Shown: in pieces, positions 21,746 to 34,700 of the stretch
How the letters are laid out: every line of letters starts with the position of its first letter
Position numbering within the stretch: position 1 is the first letter of the stretch
Source: Myrmaecium sp. VS I D KN 1
Lineage: Eukaryota > Ascomycota > Dothideomycetes > Valsariales > Valsariaceae
NCBI GenBank assembly: GCA_019775845.1
Contig: JADQAV010000043.1
Coordinates: forward strand, 186,001 to 250,000
Direction of reading: 5' to 3'
Length of the DNA stretch: 64,000 nucleotides
Notes under the pieces: generated by a model
Databases searched by the model: none
What the model was told of the DNA's origin: nothing
Seen by the model: the letters and a program-made list of their open reading frames with translations, nothing else
Translations under genes and position numbers: made by a program

Positions 21746-24700
21746 TGGGCCTGAAACCCACATTTAGTAGTGAATTATATGGGCGGAAGGTCGCCAAGAC
21801 ATTGGCGGGGCCATGACTTTTTCGGTGCACCCTTGGACCATGTAAGGCGCGGTCGAAACATGCAGGTACCTCATCCTCAAGCAGAACCAGTAGATATTTC
21901 CAACATGTCTTCCAAAAAAGGTCACATTCGATGACAGATCAGGCTCATATTCAAGTGATGCATCAATCATGAGACGAAAGCAGAACGAGGTGCTATTGTA
22001 GGAAACTTCCATGCTATATACAGAAGACATGGAAGGCGAAGTTGAAAGAGAATGCGCATAAGAATCGAATCGAAACCTAACCGAGTCTCGCAAAGCTCCG
22101 AAGTAACGAATATAGATACCTGGAAGAGAACAGGGGAGTTGGCGACAGGAAAACAAGAAGACAGGCCGCTCCGCTGGTTTATGCCGAGGCGAAAGGGGTG
22201 AGGACGGGGAGGAGGGAAGGGGGTCCATGTCCACGGAAGACAAGGCTGGCAACGGAGACGATCTTTCACAAACCCCGAGAATTCCCCACGAGGCTTTCTT
22301 CCTCTCTCTGTCTGCATTCCCCGGGCTGGGGATGTACTAACATAAAAGGAATCGGAGTTTTTCCCGTTCCTCACAACGGGCAGAGAAAAAAATGTCGGGG
22401 TTCTCACAGGGGAGATCGACAAGGGTTTGACCGAAAATAGCAGGTCATCCTCAACCTAAGGGGGAGAAAAACCACATGGAGGGAGCGTCATGCGCTCCGG
22501 CCGCTTGTCAACTTGCTGTCAAGCTGGCATGCTCCAAGCTTCAGGCATTCAGGCCGCCCGCGCCCCAGGGAGAGGAACCCGGAAAGCCTCCAAACGGAGA
22601 AATTGCGCCCGGAATCTGAGGCAATGCATCTCGGGGCGAATGCCTAGCTGGAGGAGGATGTGCATCCGTGGTGTGGATATGATGGTCCAACTGTTGTCAG
22701 TGAATTTTCTTTTTTTTTTCTTCCGGTGTTGATGGGGGGCTTGAGTTGATGGTGAAACTGCAACCGCAACCGCGACTCTTCTTCCCTTTCCTTCCTCTTA
22801 TTGCCTACCTACTGCCTGAGATGGGATGGAAGGTTAATCCAGCTACAGCAGTCGTGATTGCGCGACCTACGCACATTTTTATTACTTCTTCACTACATGC
22901 CATGTGTAGGGCTGAATCTTGCATGCGTATCATCTCACTCACAGCCTCTAGCAATATGATTCCTCCAGTGTAGGTATGTCGCTCTGAAGTAGGTCCGATG
23001 GGACAACCATGCTCGACCGGATATGCGCGACGATGAGCGGTCATCATTGGAGTCTGTTGGGGCGGTACCTTACCTGTGGATGGTGACAGGAGGTAGTAAA
23101 CGGCCCGATCGGACGGACGGCAGGCGCGCGAAAAGGAAAGGAACGTGAGCGCGTCGCCTGTCTTTTTGCTCCGACCCCAGCACAGCCTTCCAAGTTGGCC
23201 ATCGAAAACCATGAGGTGCAAGCTGAACATTTGAATGCTCGACATCAGCGCGGCTTTCTCCGATCGTCTTTTTGCTGAGATGCCGAGAAGGCAGAGTGAG
23301 TAGGGACTACTGTAGATGTGTGGATGCAATAAGCCTAGCAGCGGTGTGCCTCTGTAAAGGGGGGGGGGAGTGATATAAGGTACATGATTGGGGAGATTCT
23401 TTGGCCTTGAGAGTTCCTGGACCCATGCTACTAAGGCGCTGTTCGGCCTATCACCACTCCGATCATCGGGGCTCCTCAAGAGGCGGCAGTGTATTGTACA
23501 AGTAGATGGCTATGAGGTCAGCATCCAACGGCAGAGATCCCCATGGTCACCGTGGTGGTCTGACTCGTCCCGCGGGACGACGCATCGTGGCTGACAAGTC
23601 GTAGCGGTTCAGGTGGTCAACTGCGACCTCACCGCAGTAAAACCTTGACGCCCTGGCTCTGCAACGTTGCTTTCTTAAAGCGACGACGAGAATGGCCAGC
23701 GCAGGATTGGCGGGGGCGGGATCTGGATACATGAGAAGCGGCGGGCGATGCCTGGGAGCGGACGGATGAATCTCCAGGGAACGTACCAATTCCGGGGTGG
23801 GTGTTTCCATGTTAACTTTCACGGAGGCCTCCCTGGCCAGTAACTATCTAAATAAATGTACACAATATGTTCCTATTTAGTTGGGACAGCGGCGGATCTC
23901 GGGCCATGCTACCCGCGGACCAAACGGCAGCCGTCGGAAGGGCCGTCGGAAGGGGACGGTTGTGTGGGGGAGAAGGGGGGAAAGCGGGAGTGGGCCATGC
24001 TGTCGCAGGAGGAAATAGTACTCCTAGGAATTGTGATCGATCGCTTCACACGGATGGAACATAGTAGGAGACAGTACGGGAGGGGAGACAGGTCTGAAGT
24101 AGGTGAATTTAACTACATTTTTAGTTACAGTCCGTGTCTACCATAGCTCAAAGGAACCGTGGTGCCATTCAGTTGAATTGCCAGCAGGTGTTCCATGCTG
24201 CCGATGCGGAATATGTGAATGTATTAAGGTATGACCTCGCCTGGCCGTTCCAGCAGGGGTTGCCCTCTGACGCCATCGGACCGCGGACTGTCACGCCCGA
24301 CCGTTGAAGTCCACCATGCCGGCGGGGAGCGTGCCAGGTGCACGAGTGAGAGTGCCAGTCGCATGGATCAGGATGGATGGATGCCCTGGAACTGTACGAA
24401 GGCGGTCCAAGTGGACGGAGGTGCCGACGGGACAAGTGGACTCGAGTCGAGCGCGAGGTTCCCGGTGGTTGCGGGCGGCCAGGGGCAGGGCAGGGCAGGA
24501 CAGTCAGTGATGATGAGACGCCGGTCCCGTGCCTTTCATGCCCAGTGTCGCTATTTTTAACGTGACTTTTTGCACCCTTTTCGACCGCTGCTCCCACTAA
24601 ATTAGGTGCTTTTAGCAAAGAGGTAGTAGGTAGGTACTTCGGCTTCCATCATTCCATGCCCGCAGATCAACCGACCATGTCCTGGTCTGCTCCGTCTCTC

Positions 24701-24779
24701 CTATCCCACCGTGCCCACCTGCTGCTACTCCACCTCCCACTCCACCCCCTCCTTAGGGCTGCTTGAGGGCCGACGGCGT

Positions 24780-24822
24780 AGGGCTCCGTCAGGGCTCCGT
24801 CAGGGCTCCGTCAGGGCTCGGC
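24780..24822 (+). repeat. 11-bp tandem repeat (agggctccgtc)
   Basis: Three perfect copies of agggctccgtc (24780-24812) and a fourth that diverges after seven bases. It lies about 630 bp upstream of the transcription factor start. Confidence 0.9.
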
Positions 24823-25411
24823 AGGGAAGCTTCGCTTTGGCCTCTGCGAAGCTTCTCTCCCACCTGCGTCCCTACCTCCTCCATCTCCCCACCTTTCCCT
24901 GCACGCTCCCTCCAGACGGCACTGCACACCTCACTGCCCACCACCGCACTGCACATGCTTGGATCGTACACTCGTACTTTTCCTCTTAAGACCTCCCGCC
25001 TTCCCCCAACTCTTCCCGACCGACCGTCCCACCCTCCTCTTCTCCTCTCCGATCGTCCCTCACCCATGCGATCTTGATCTGCTTTGAACGTCATGCTTGC
25101 CTGAACCCATTCCCCATCCACGCTCGCTTCTTTTTCTGCCCTTCGGCATCCAACATTCGCTTGAACGCTGATTCACATTCGCTACTCCGTATCGTCGCGC
25201 TTTCAGTTCGCTGCTTCCACCACTCTACGCCCCTTCCTAGCAAAAGCAAAGGCAAAAGCAACACAAGAGAAGAAGAACGAGACAGAGGCAAATAGGAAGA
25301 GAGAAGGAAGATAATAAACCAGAACACCTTGGACCAACATCTTTCGTCGTGCCGCACCGAATCTGCACGTCGCTCAAGTCATTCCACGCACGAACCTTGA
25401 CTGCATCCCAC

Positions 25412-25443
25412 TGCATTGCACCGCATTGCACCGCATTCCACCG
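25412..25443 (+). repeat. 10-bp repeats (gcattgcacc) in the transcription factor leader
   Basis: Two copies of gcattgcacc and a degenerate third sit directly before the start codon. They are probably in the 5' UTR. Function is unknown. Confidence 0.7.
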
Positions 25444-25451
25444 CAAGCCAG

Positions 25452-27665
25452 ATGGTCGGCGTCTTCAGCAGCAACGGTTGTACCACGTGTCGGAAACGTA
25501 AGATCAAGGTACGTACCGGTCTGCCAGGCTGCATCCCCCCTCGTCATGCTGACCCTCGTGGCGTGCGCAGTGCGACGAAACATGGCCGGTCTGTCGGCAG
25601 TGCCAAAAGAGCCAACGACATTGTCCCGGCGCGCCCACACGGCTGAAGTTTGTCGACAACGGGAAGAAGTACCGGATCGGCCCGGAGGAAAGCTGCATCG
25701 ATCTGAAGCCGGATACGCCTGACTCGCCATCCTCCAGCAAAATGACAGTCGTGACGGCTCGGTCGGCAAAGAATGGTGCCCTCTTCCAAAAGATGCGCTT
25801 GGGTCACTCGAAACGGTCGGACAGCCCAGTGCCAATCAGACGGCCCTCTCCTTCGCAGTCCGACTGCAGCTTCTTGTCCTGGACGCCGAGCGCTACTCCT
25901 CCGGACCTGCTCGCCCGCTCGCTCGTTGACGCGTTCAATACCGACCGTGCCGGCTTCCGGTACACCCGATTTGGCACCTGGCTGAACGAGGTTCCGAAGC
26001 GCATAGGGGCAAGCAGAGCTCTCGATGATGCCGGTGCCTGTCTTGCTGAAGCCCACCAAGCCTTAGTCGCCGGTCGCGACTCCTCGACATGGATCAATCC
26101 CACGCTCTATGGCCGTGCTCTGCGAAGCCTCCAGCGCGCACTGGAGGACAAGGCCGAATGGCGGTCGTCCAATACCTTGGCCGCAACTGGCATCATGTAT
26201 ATCCTTGAAGTTCGTGCCGACTCTCTCCTACTTTTGGTCCATCCGTCTGTTCAGTTGCTCGGCCGCTAACCAGCTACAGCTCTCCTGCGGCTCCCCACCA
26301 AACCGAACCCACTTGCTCCATGCCAACGGCATTTCCACGCTCCTCCAATCTCTGGGTCCAGCAGCTTGCACCAACGACGCTTTAACCTACACTCTCGCGT
26401 TTGAGCATCATGGCCAAATGACCGTGGAGGCGCTACTCGCAAACAAATCCTGTTTCCTCTCTCATCCTTCCTGGACGGCCTTATTCACCCCCAGTGGGCA
26501 TCAACTGCAGCAAACCCCCGTGGCGCTCACGCCTCTTCAGTCGCGACACACCGTCCTTCTCCGCGCACTCGTCTCTTTCCCGGCCCTTCTGCGCGATCTT
26601 CGCGCTCTCCGTGCATGTGATCCTCTCGTGGACCCGGACGAGCTGCTCGGTCGTGCGCACTCCATCAACACCCCTCTCCGCGAGCTGGGCCAGTCCCTGA
26701 TGAGCGATCTCACCTCTGGAGTCTCGGCGACCGAGGCACCGACAACCCCCAACCTCCCCGCCGCCATCAAACTCTCGCGCACCAGCTATCGCTTTAAAGA
26801 CTTCGAGACGGCTCGACTCTACGTGCTCTATTGGTCGCTACGGCTCAGCCTGCACCGGCTGCTGGTCTTGCTTGCCGGACCCGGCAGCAACGAAGCCGAA
26901 GAAGCCGAGTCCGAAATCCCGCTCTGCGCCGAGAACATCTGGAAGTCGTACGAGGATGCGTGGAGCCGGCGCCCGTTCGGGGCGTTGTACATGTTTCAGG
27001 CGCTCGGGGCCACCTGGACAGTAGCAGCGAGCAAGGACAAGTCCCATACCGGCGCTCACAAGCGGCGTCGGAATCCGGCAGGCCGGGGCCGTGACGCAGA
27101 TGCGGCGGGGAGAGACGCTTCGCTCAGCGGCCTGCAATCCCGTCTGCTGGCCGCCATGAATGCGCTCGAAGACTATCGATGCATGAAACAGGGTCGGTGG
27201 AACGAGAAGACGGTCAACCGTGTCTGCCTCGTTGGCGGGGAGTTCGAGGGCAGTTTCTGGGGCCAGGCCCCCGATGGCAGCGGCAGCGAGAGTGAATGCG
27301 AATCCGAACCGTCGCTGACGGGAGGAAGCGGAGCAGGAGTGGGAGAAGGAGCGAGCGGCGGCAATGGTCGACGGCTCAGTCCGTACAGCAGCACGGTCGG
27401 CATGCCGCCGCGCTTGGATCCCAGCATGTTCGGCATCGACGCCATCCAAAGCCTCGGGTCCGGACTGAAGCGTGATCCGGCCAGCGTAAGCGTCAGTCCA
27501 GAGAGCGGTGCCAGCGACGCAGATGCCTCGCTTGCCTCGTTGTTCTTCGTGGCGGCGGACGACGACGCGGACGAGGAGGGTGGATCCCTACCGCCAATGG
27601 CCTTTTACGAACAGCTTTTCACGCCGCACGAGGTCGCGATGACGGGCACGGAAGAGTCTCCTTGA
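25452..27665 (+). CDS. Zn2Cys6 (Gal4-type) transcription factor
   Basis: Three exons (25452-25508, 25571-26209, 26280-27665; introns 62 and 70 bp) encode 693 residues. The binuclear zinc cluster is complete: Cys10, Cys13, Cys20, Cys27, Cys30 and Cys36. Its first two cysteines and last four are split by intron 1, a position common in this family. A Ser/Pro-rich linker follows, then a helical middle region (about 150-450) of the kind found in fungal transcription factor regulatory domains, including LLHANGISTLLQSLGP. The C-terminal 200 residues are low-complexity and acidic (DDDADEEGG), a plausible activation domain. It should be nuclear and DNA-binding. Its target genes are not evident, because the neighbourhood on both sides is mobile-element debris. 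There is no coiled coil clear enough to predict dimer spacing. Confidence 0.9.
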
Positions 27666-28235
27666 CCATAACTGTTCTCGAAAGCCCTTTTGCCCTCTAT
27701 TATCCTCCATGTCCTCCTTTTTCTCATGTCTTTTGTTCTCAGTTGCATTGGCACTCTTCATGACCCCATGCATTATCTCTCAGCATTCCTTTTCATGCCT
27801 CTCTGCCTCTCTTCGGGTTTCCTTTCTTTTTCTTTGGACATTTTTCTCGATTCTTTGCGCATCTATGCTTGCTTAAGGCGAACGTATTTAGGAAATTTTT
27901 GGGCTACTACAGCGGGATGGGACATTGGGCAACCGGGAAAGGAAAAACATGGCATTTTGTGCGTTTCCACTTGTTATATCAACGGCTCTGAGCGCTTTCT
28001 TGCTTTTTCTCTATTTCGCACACTTTTGGGATGTCCTTCTGTTCTTCTGGCACGCAGCAGCAGTGCATATGCCTGTCCTCTATGTTTGTCCTGACTCCTG
28101 TCACTGTTTATTTTCATTTAGGTTTCTTCCCCTCAGGCTTAGGAAGAAAATAGGACGGACGAGCATCAGCGATTGCTTTTTATATGGTTTCTAATTTTTT
28201 AAAGGTTTCCGGAATGCATAGCGTCGATTTCTGCT
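27666..28235 (+). other. T-rich 3' flank of the transcription factor gene
   Basis: About 570 bp rich in T and CTT words on the coding strand, typical of a fungal 3' UTR and terminator zone. Open frames here are low-complexity. The second RIP island starts at its right edge. Confidence 0.5.
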
Positions 28236-28257
28236 TTATATTAGTAATTTAGCTTGT

Positions 28258-28279
28258 ATATATATATATATATATATAT
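28258..28279. repeat. (TA)n microsatellite
   Basis: About eleven TA units in a row at the left border of island 2, just after the 3' flank of the transcription factor gene. Confidence 0.9.
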
Positions 28280-28944
28280 TTTTAATAATTCCTATCTCTA
28301 CCTGTTTTCTTCTAGCTAGGTAGACAGCGGATGGTCCTTAGTAGTACCTACCTAACTGATATTAAGGGTAGAGCTAGTGTTTATATAAGGATAATAAATA
28401 TAACAGCTGTACTTACCTACTATATACTTCTATTATATTAATAGGTTTATAGGGTAGATATATTAAGTTAAAGTATAAGCCTTATATCTCTCTAATTATT
28501 AATAAAGTTAATTAAGGCCTCTTTACCTAGAAATTAATCTTACTTAAGAGTTTTAGTTGTCTATAGTATATAGTAGAAATTAGGGTATACCTTTAACTTA
28601 AGATATACTAGGACTTAGAAATAAATAGATCTAATTTTAAGATATCTGATAAATATAGAGCTAGCTTATATATATATACACGTTTCTTAATTAACTATCT
28701 TTAATAAATCTTTATCTATCTTTTTAATATTATATAGCTATTAAGCTTATAATTATCTAGACTGCTTCTATATAAGGATAAAGGAGTTTTTAATAACTTT
28801 AGGAGGGATATAGGGACTAATTATATAACTTAAAGATTATATTATATAATACTTTATATTCTTCTTTACTAAGTGTACTTTCTCTTAAAATTCAGAAAAA
28901 TATATCTACTTTAATATTTATTATAAATATAATTATAAAGTACT
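28280..28944. other. Unclassified RIP-mutated DNA at the left border of island 2
   Basis: AT-rich sequence between the border and the Copia LTR. I recognise no element in it. Confidence 0.5.
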
Positions 28945-30480
28945 TATTAAACAGGAATCCAGGATAGAGCTAACTAAGTATATAAGAAGTTAAAAAAGAT
29001 TTTAAAGGAGTATTTTACAGGTAATAAATTAGCCCTAGTCTATTTTATTATCCTAATAGTTATCTGGATTACTTAGATAGTATATCTAGATATAGATAGG
29101 CAGGCCTTATCTATAAACTTCTCTATAGTAGCGCCGAGCTCCTAGTATAAGGGCTAGGCTTCTAGTTTTTTTATAGAGTTTTCCATTCATTTAAAATCAA
29201 CTTAGTAGAACTAGTTAGCCAGTTCTAGGCCTGAGTCTAGGCCTTAGTTAATTCTAAATTATCTAATCCTGGGCCCCGCTTAATTCCAGATCAGCTGGTC
29301 CTTTGCCTCAGTTTCTAGTATTATAAGCAGCTTATAATGCCTTTATTCAGTGGTTTTAATATATTATAACCATATTATAATGCCTTAGTTTTAACACACC
29401 CCTTAAGGTTTATGATATCAGTGGTTCATAATATAGGCTATTATAATAGTAATTAATTATCTATTATAATCTTATATTAGTAATTACTTGCATGTTTATT
29501 TATAATAGTAATTATTTATCTATTATAATCCCTTAATAGCGATTATTTATCTATTCATTTATAACTAATTATTTATCTATAATCTTATAATAGCGATTAT
29601 TTGTCTGTTTCTTTTATAATAGCGATTATTTATCTAATATATTCATTCCTAGATAGCTTAAAAATCTTTCAGTTTAAATTTATCTAGCCCTTTTTTGAAT
29701 AGACCAGCTGTTTATTCTACCCTTAGAAAATATTTTAGGCTTACAAAACCTGATGTTACGTGATCTCTAACTATATAATATTATATATCTATATATTTGG
29801 ATCTAGCGTGGTGTTCAGGGTTTTTTTACTAATTTAATAGCTGATTGGCTATCAGTTAATAATATATTATTATTACTGTTTTTATATAGGTCTAGTTATT
29901 TAAGTAAACTAACTAGCTATATATTTGGCTTCGCAGCTTAATAGGGCTACTAACTTTTATAGGGTACTAGATCAGCTTATTAGGTATTTATTTCCTAATA
30001 GGAATAAATAGCCGGTGGTGCTTTTTCTAGTTATATAATCACCCCCCTAATCTGGGTCAGTATAGCCGATTAAATTAAAATTAGGTGATTTAGAGTAGTT
30101 ATATACTAGCCCTAGTTCTTCAGTACCGTTTAAGTACTTCTAGATATAGTCGAGTACCCTCTAGTAATTTTTATCTAGATTTACTATATATCTGGCATAT
30201 TAATTAACCGTAAATACTATATCTAGTCTTACTTTAGTAGCTAAGTAAATTAGACTACCGATTTGTTTTTAATATAAATTAATTAGCTCTTTATTTAAGC
30301 TATTTACATTAATATTTAACTTTTCTAGTCGTATTCCTAGTTCTCCTAGTGTAGAAACTGGATTTAATAAGTGTATCTAAAGGCTATGCTATCGTTGTTA
30401 GGCGTTTAATAAAAGATAAATAAATACTAAGGACTATATAGTATATAGACCTTACATATAAGAAGGGGTTTACTAGGCCG
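28945..30480 (-). mobile_element. Ty1/Copia fossil, 3' part with LTR, facing outward (left)
   Basis: The LTR occupies about 28945-29396 (452 bp) and is followed by a purine tract (on the minus strand) matching that of the Copia copy at 60.5 kb. Inward lie remnants of the RNase H (about 29,640-30,060) and the end of the reverse transcriptase (to about 30,480) on the minus strand. Only the 3' part of the element is present, and it is broken many times. It keeps more CpA/TpG than the core of the island, suggesting a later arrival or weaker mutation at the margin. Confidence 0.8.
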
Positions 30481-31735
30481 CCAGCTAATACTAGCCTTAA
30501 TATAAGCTTATATAAGTTAGATTATTAGTTTACTGTCTCTCTTAAAGCGTTAATATAGTAATTAATAGCAGTTTATTACTATTTATATCGAGTATAATTA
30601 TCCCCCTTCCCTATCTAGGCTTACTTACCCGGTACACCGGCGGTATACTATAGTAAGGACGTTAAGCTAATATACTTATTAATAGATACTAATACTGGCG
30701 TACGCCAGACATAGTTATCCTTAATAGTAGTAATAGATATTTAATGAATAGGGATATATATAATAAGAGGGATAGATATTATAGGGGTAAGCTAAGTAGA
30801 AGGACCCTGATAAAAGCTCTTTTACTATTTTATAGGACTTTAAAATTCCTAAGAAGGTATAAGAGGAGTAGTACGTCTTTAATTACTACATAAATCCCTA
30901 TATAAATTAAGTCGATTACCTCTTATCACCTACCCTTTCTTAATTAAGCTCCTAGGTAAGCATCTAGACGTCCTATTACTAAACTTAAAGTATAAGACGA
31001 ACTAATACTAGATACTACTTCTATAAACCTATAGCTATACTTATCTATCTAATATATTTAATATTATATATAATTTTATAGCTAGTAAGAAGGAGGCTAA
31101 CTATAATATTATAATATAATAAATTACTTCTCTATATAAGAGAGTAAGCTATTAGCTATTAGTAATAGTAACTAATAAGGAGCCAGCTCTAAAGAATACT
31201 TATAGAAACTACTTTCCTAATATACCTTAGCTTATCTATTTATAGTATATATACTAGAATATCTTTACACGTATTAAATAGAGTAGGATATTAGGCTTAC
31301 TATATTTAAGGAGGAGATTAATAGCCTTAAAGAGTAGTAGAATAAATTTATAAAGAAGTAAAGCCTAGTATTTAAGAGCCTTTAACTTAATAACTTTTTA
31401 TAATACTAGTGCGAGCTAAAGGCTACGTACGCTAGCTAGGTAGGCCTTATTTACTATCTAGAGAAAGAGTAATATTCTTATTAGTATAATTTTATATACG
31501 CTTTTACATCTATAAAGCTTAACTTTAATACTAAGTAAGTAGGAAGATTTAATACTATTAAAGAGTACTTACTACTTAATACTAGCTTACCTATAATTTA
31601 TCTAACTTTTAGTATACCTTTATAAGATATATATAAAGCGATTAGCCGCCTTAGAATATCTATATCTAGTATTACTAAGTTATAGTATTATCGCAAAGTT
31701 ATAATATTAACTCTTATAATTTTATTAAAAATAGG
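30481..31735. other. Unclassified RIP-mutated DNA
   Basis: Heavily mutated sequence between the left Copia relic and the first Gypsy LTR. A coding-like texture on the plus strand (about 31,300-31,700) hints at a gag-type gene, but no family can be assigned. Confidence 0.4.
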
Positions 31736-34700
31736 TAATAACTAGCGTAGTTAAGTATAAATAGGGTAGTATTACTCGTAGTATATAAACTAATCCTAAT
31801 AAGTTACCCCTTTTCTAGCTTTCCTTAATATACTTATACGTACTATACTCGCTTACGGCTCGCTTATATACCTCTAGCGTTATACCTAAGGTATCTATAC
31901 TCTATCTAGTCCTAAGGCTCTCTAAGCCTTATAACTACCCTTTCTTCCTAAAAAGGACGCTCCTATAGCCTTAGGTAATAGTCTTAAGGATAATATTTAT
32001 AGCTATTCCTTCTATTTTTAGAGTATCTCGCTCTTATACGTTATATTATACATATAAATAGCGACCTTTTATCTTTAAAAAGGCGTCTTTTATAGTTATT
32101 TCTTCCTTTCTTCTTCCTTCCTTATATCCTTATTACTCTTTCTCTCTTTATTATCTATTATCTACTATCTATCGCTATTTCCCTACTTCTAATACGCCAC
32201 TATAAAGCAGGGTATAAAGCGCGGCGGTAGGGTTATTCCTACGCCTTATAAGCGTCTAATAAGTACTAATAATTACTTAGCGTTATTAGTACCTACTATA
32301 TTACGTAAAACCGTAGCTCTTAAAGGTCTCTATAACCTTAAGAAGTTAAAGATATATTTATTTACCTCTTATATACCTTTAGTAGTATTACTAACTTATT
32401 ACTAGGTAAAGCTTCTTACTATTAATTAGCGGGGCTCGCGCTCGGTACCTATACTAGAGGAGGATAATAGTAAAAAGATACTTACTCCAGGCTTCTTAAA
32501 GCTCTCTAAGCCCTCTAAGCCCTTTAGCGGCTATAGTAGCTATAGTAGTTATAATAGTTATAATAGTCGCGCCTATAATTAAGTCCTAGTAATATAGCTT
32601 ATTCTCTTTATAGTAGCTCCTATATAGTAGTTTCTATATAGTAGTTTCTATATAGTACTTTTTATATAGTAGTTACTTTATAGTAGTTACTCTTCTCTAG
32701 CTACTTTATATCTAAGCTACTCTTTACTCTTTATATATATATATAGCCGGCGTACTAGTTACTTATTACTAGTATAACTATAGTACTCCCTTCTAGGGTC
32801 CTCTAAATAAGACTTTTCTACTCCTCGCTTACTTCTTTTATACTTTATAACTAGTCCTTATTCGCATATTAAATTCCTTTTTAAGCTCTTTAGCTTCTTC
32901 TAGGTCCTCCTTAGTAACCTATTAATTATATTAGTTTAGATACTCTTTCTATTTAATAAAGTATTTCCTTTTAGAGCCCCTACCTATTACTTTAATAATT
33001 TCTTCTACCTTATAGTAATAGTCTTTCTTATTATCTATTAGCTCTAGTCTAAGTAGCTTTTATACCTTAGGTATATCTAGCCTAGTCTTATATAGTTTTA
33101 GTTTTTAGATATTTAATACTAGCTATAAGGGTTAGTATTATAATAGTTAGGCTAGTTTATAAGTTTATTTACTAATTATATCTTCTACTTAGAAGGGGCT
33201 TATCTATTATAATACTAGCTTCTTACTAGATAGGTATAAGTATAAGTCTTTTATAAATAGCTATACTTTCTTACTAATTTTAAAAGTTCTAGGTATATAT
33301 TTCTTATTATAGTATATTACCTATAAGTCTATTAAATTTTAAAAGTACCTTTCTAGCTACTCTCTTTCTTTCTTACTTATATAGAGTTTTTATAATACTC
33401 CTAGTATCTCTTTCCCTAGGATGCTACCTATAGTATCTTATAATAAAGCCGGGTTAAAGCTATAAAGCGCGCGAAATAGCGTCGTCTTAGTTATACTATA
33501 TATAGTATTATTATATATAAATTCTACTAGGTAGAGTAGGTCTAACTTAACCTAGTTATTTTATTACTACTATAAATAATATATCCTAAAGTTGTATTCT
33601 AATATTTAATTTTATTATTCTATCTAATTATCTATCTATAGGTAGAATACGGTGCTGAGGCGCTAGCGTACTATATATAAATAGTAGAAGTATAACTAGT
33701 ACTTATTTATAAATATTAATCCTCTATTATTAAGAATACCCTTAGGTATACTAAACTATATAAATAGTCCTTCTTCTAATATAGCTAGTAGCTTAGCTAC
33801 CCTTACCTTCTTAATAATTAGAAATTATAAGGCTATCTTAATATAGTAATTAACTATAGCGAGGATTATATAAAAGACGCGGCTATTACGCTTACTAGGC
33901 GGTAGGTTAATTATAAAATCTATTATAATCTCCTACTAAAGTCCCTATAATATTAGTAGTAGTTATAGTTCGCTAGCTAGCTTCTAATAAGGATTCTTAA
34001 CGCGTTAGTATTTCTAGTATATATCTATATACTTCTTTATATTACTTATAAGCGTAGGCTAGTAATAGCGCTTATTTAGAAATTCTTTAGTTTTAGCTAC
34101 TCTAAAGTAGCCTACCTATAGGCCATAGATTATTAAGGTATTTCTTTAGGAGTTCTACGCGTACTATAAGCTCTTTAAGTATATATAGCTTATATTAATA
34201 GTACTAGATACCTTTATTATTTTATACCTAATCTAGAGCCTAGCGGTCTATATTAGTCTCGCTAAATTACTAATTTTATATCTCTTAGGCCCTCTTAATA
34301 AGGTCTCTAACGCTCTCTAATATTTCTTCTCTTAAGGGGTTATTTCCTTTAATTACTCTCCTTACTACTACTTTTAGAGTAATATAGAGGTTCCGCTCTT
34401 TAGCGTTATTCTATATATAAATTATAAATATCTTAATAGGTATATTACTTATAAGGCTAAGCTTATTCTATAGTATTAGTAGTAGGCTTATAGCCTCTAT
34501 TATCCTATTTATAAAATAGTTAGGGCGCCTAGATAGCTTATTAGTAGGGTTTAGCTTTCCTACTTAGACTCTTAGTATTTAATAGTAAAGTTATATTATA
34601 AGAGTAATATTACCTATTAGGTTTACCTACTATTTAGCTACTTTACGCTTATAAATCCCTTAAGGTTATTATAATTAATATTTATCTAGATAGAGTACTA

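Larger units (their letters stand above)
21746..25451. other. 3.7 kb GC-normal region without a recognised gene
   Basis: The region returns to ordinary base composition and ends at the Zn2Cys6 gene. Frames on the minus strand (for example 22,805-23,479) show no recognisable domain and compete with overlapping frames. It contains a run of ten Gs at 23,359-23,368, a GC-rich tandem repeat near 24,780, and CT-rich DNA at about 24,880-25,080. It may be a long promoter or leader of the transcription factor, or hold non-coding RNA. Nothing firmer can be said. Confidence 0.45.

Noticed and set aside
22805-23479. 224-codon minus-strand frame upstream of the transcription factor
   Set aside because: No domain, no clear codon bias and several overlapping frames. 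It could be a fast-evolving gene, but nothing supports it.
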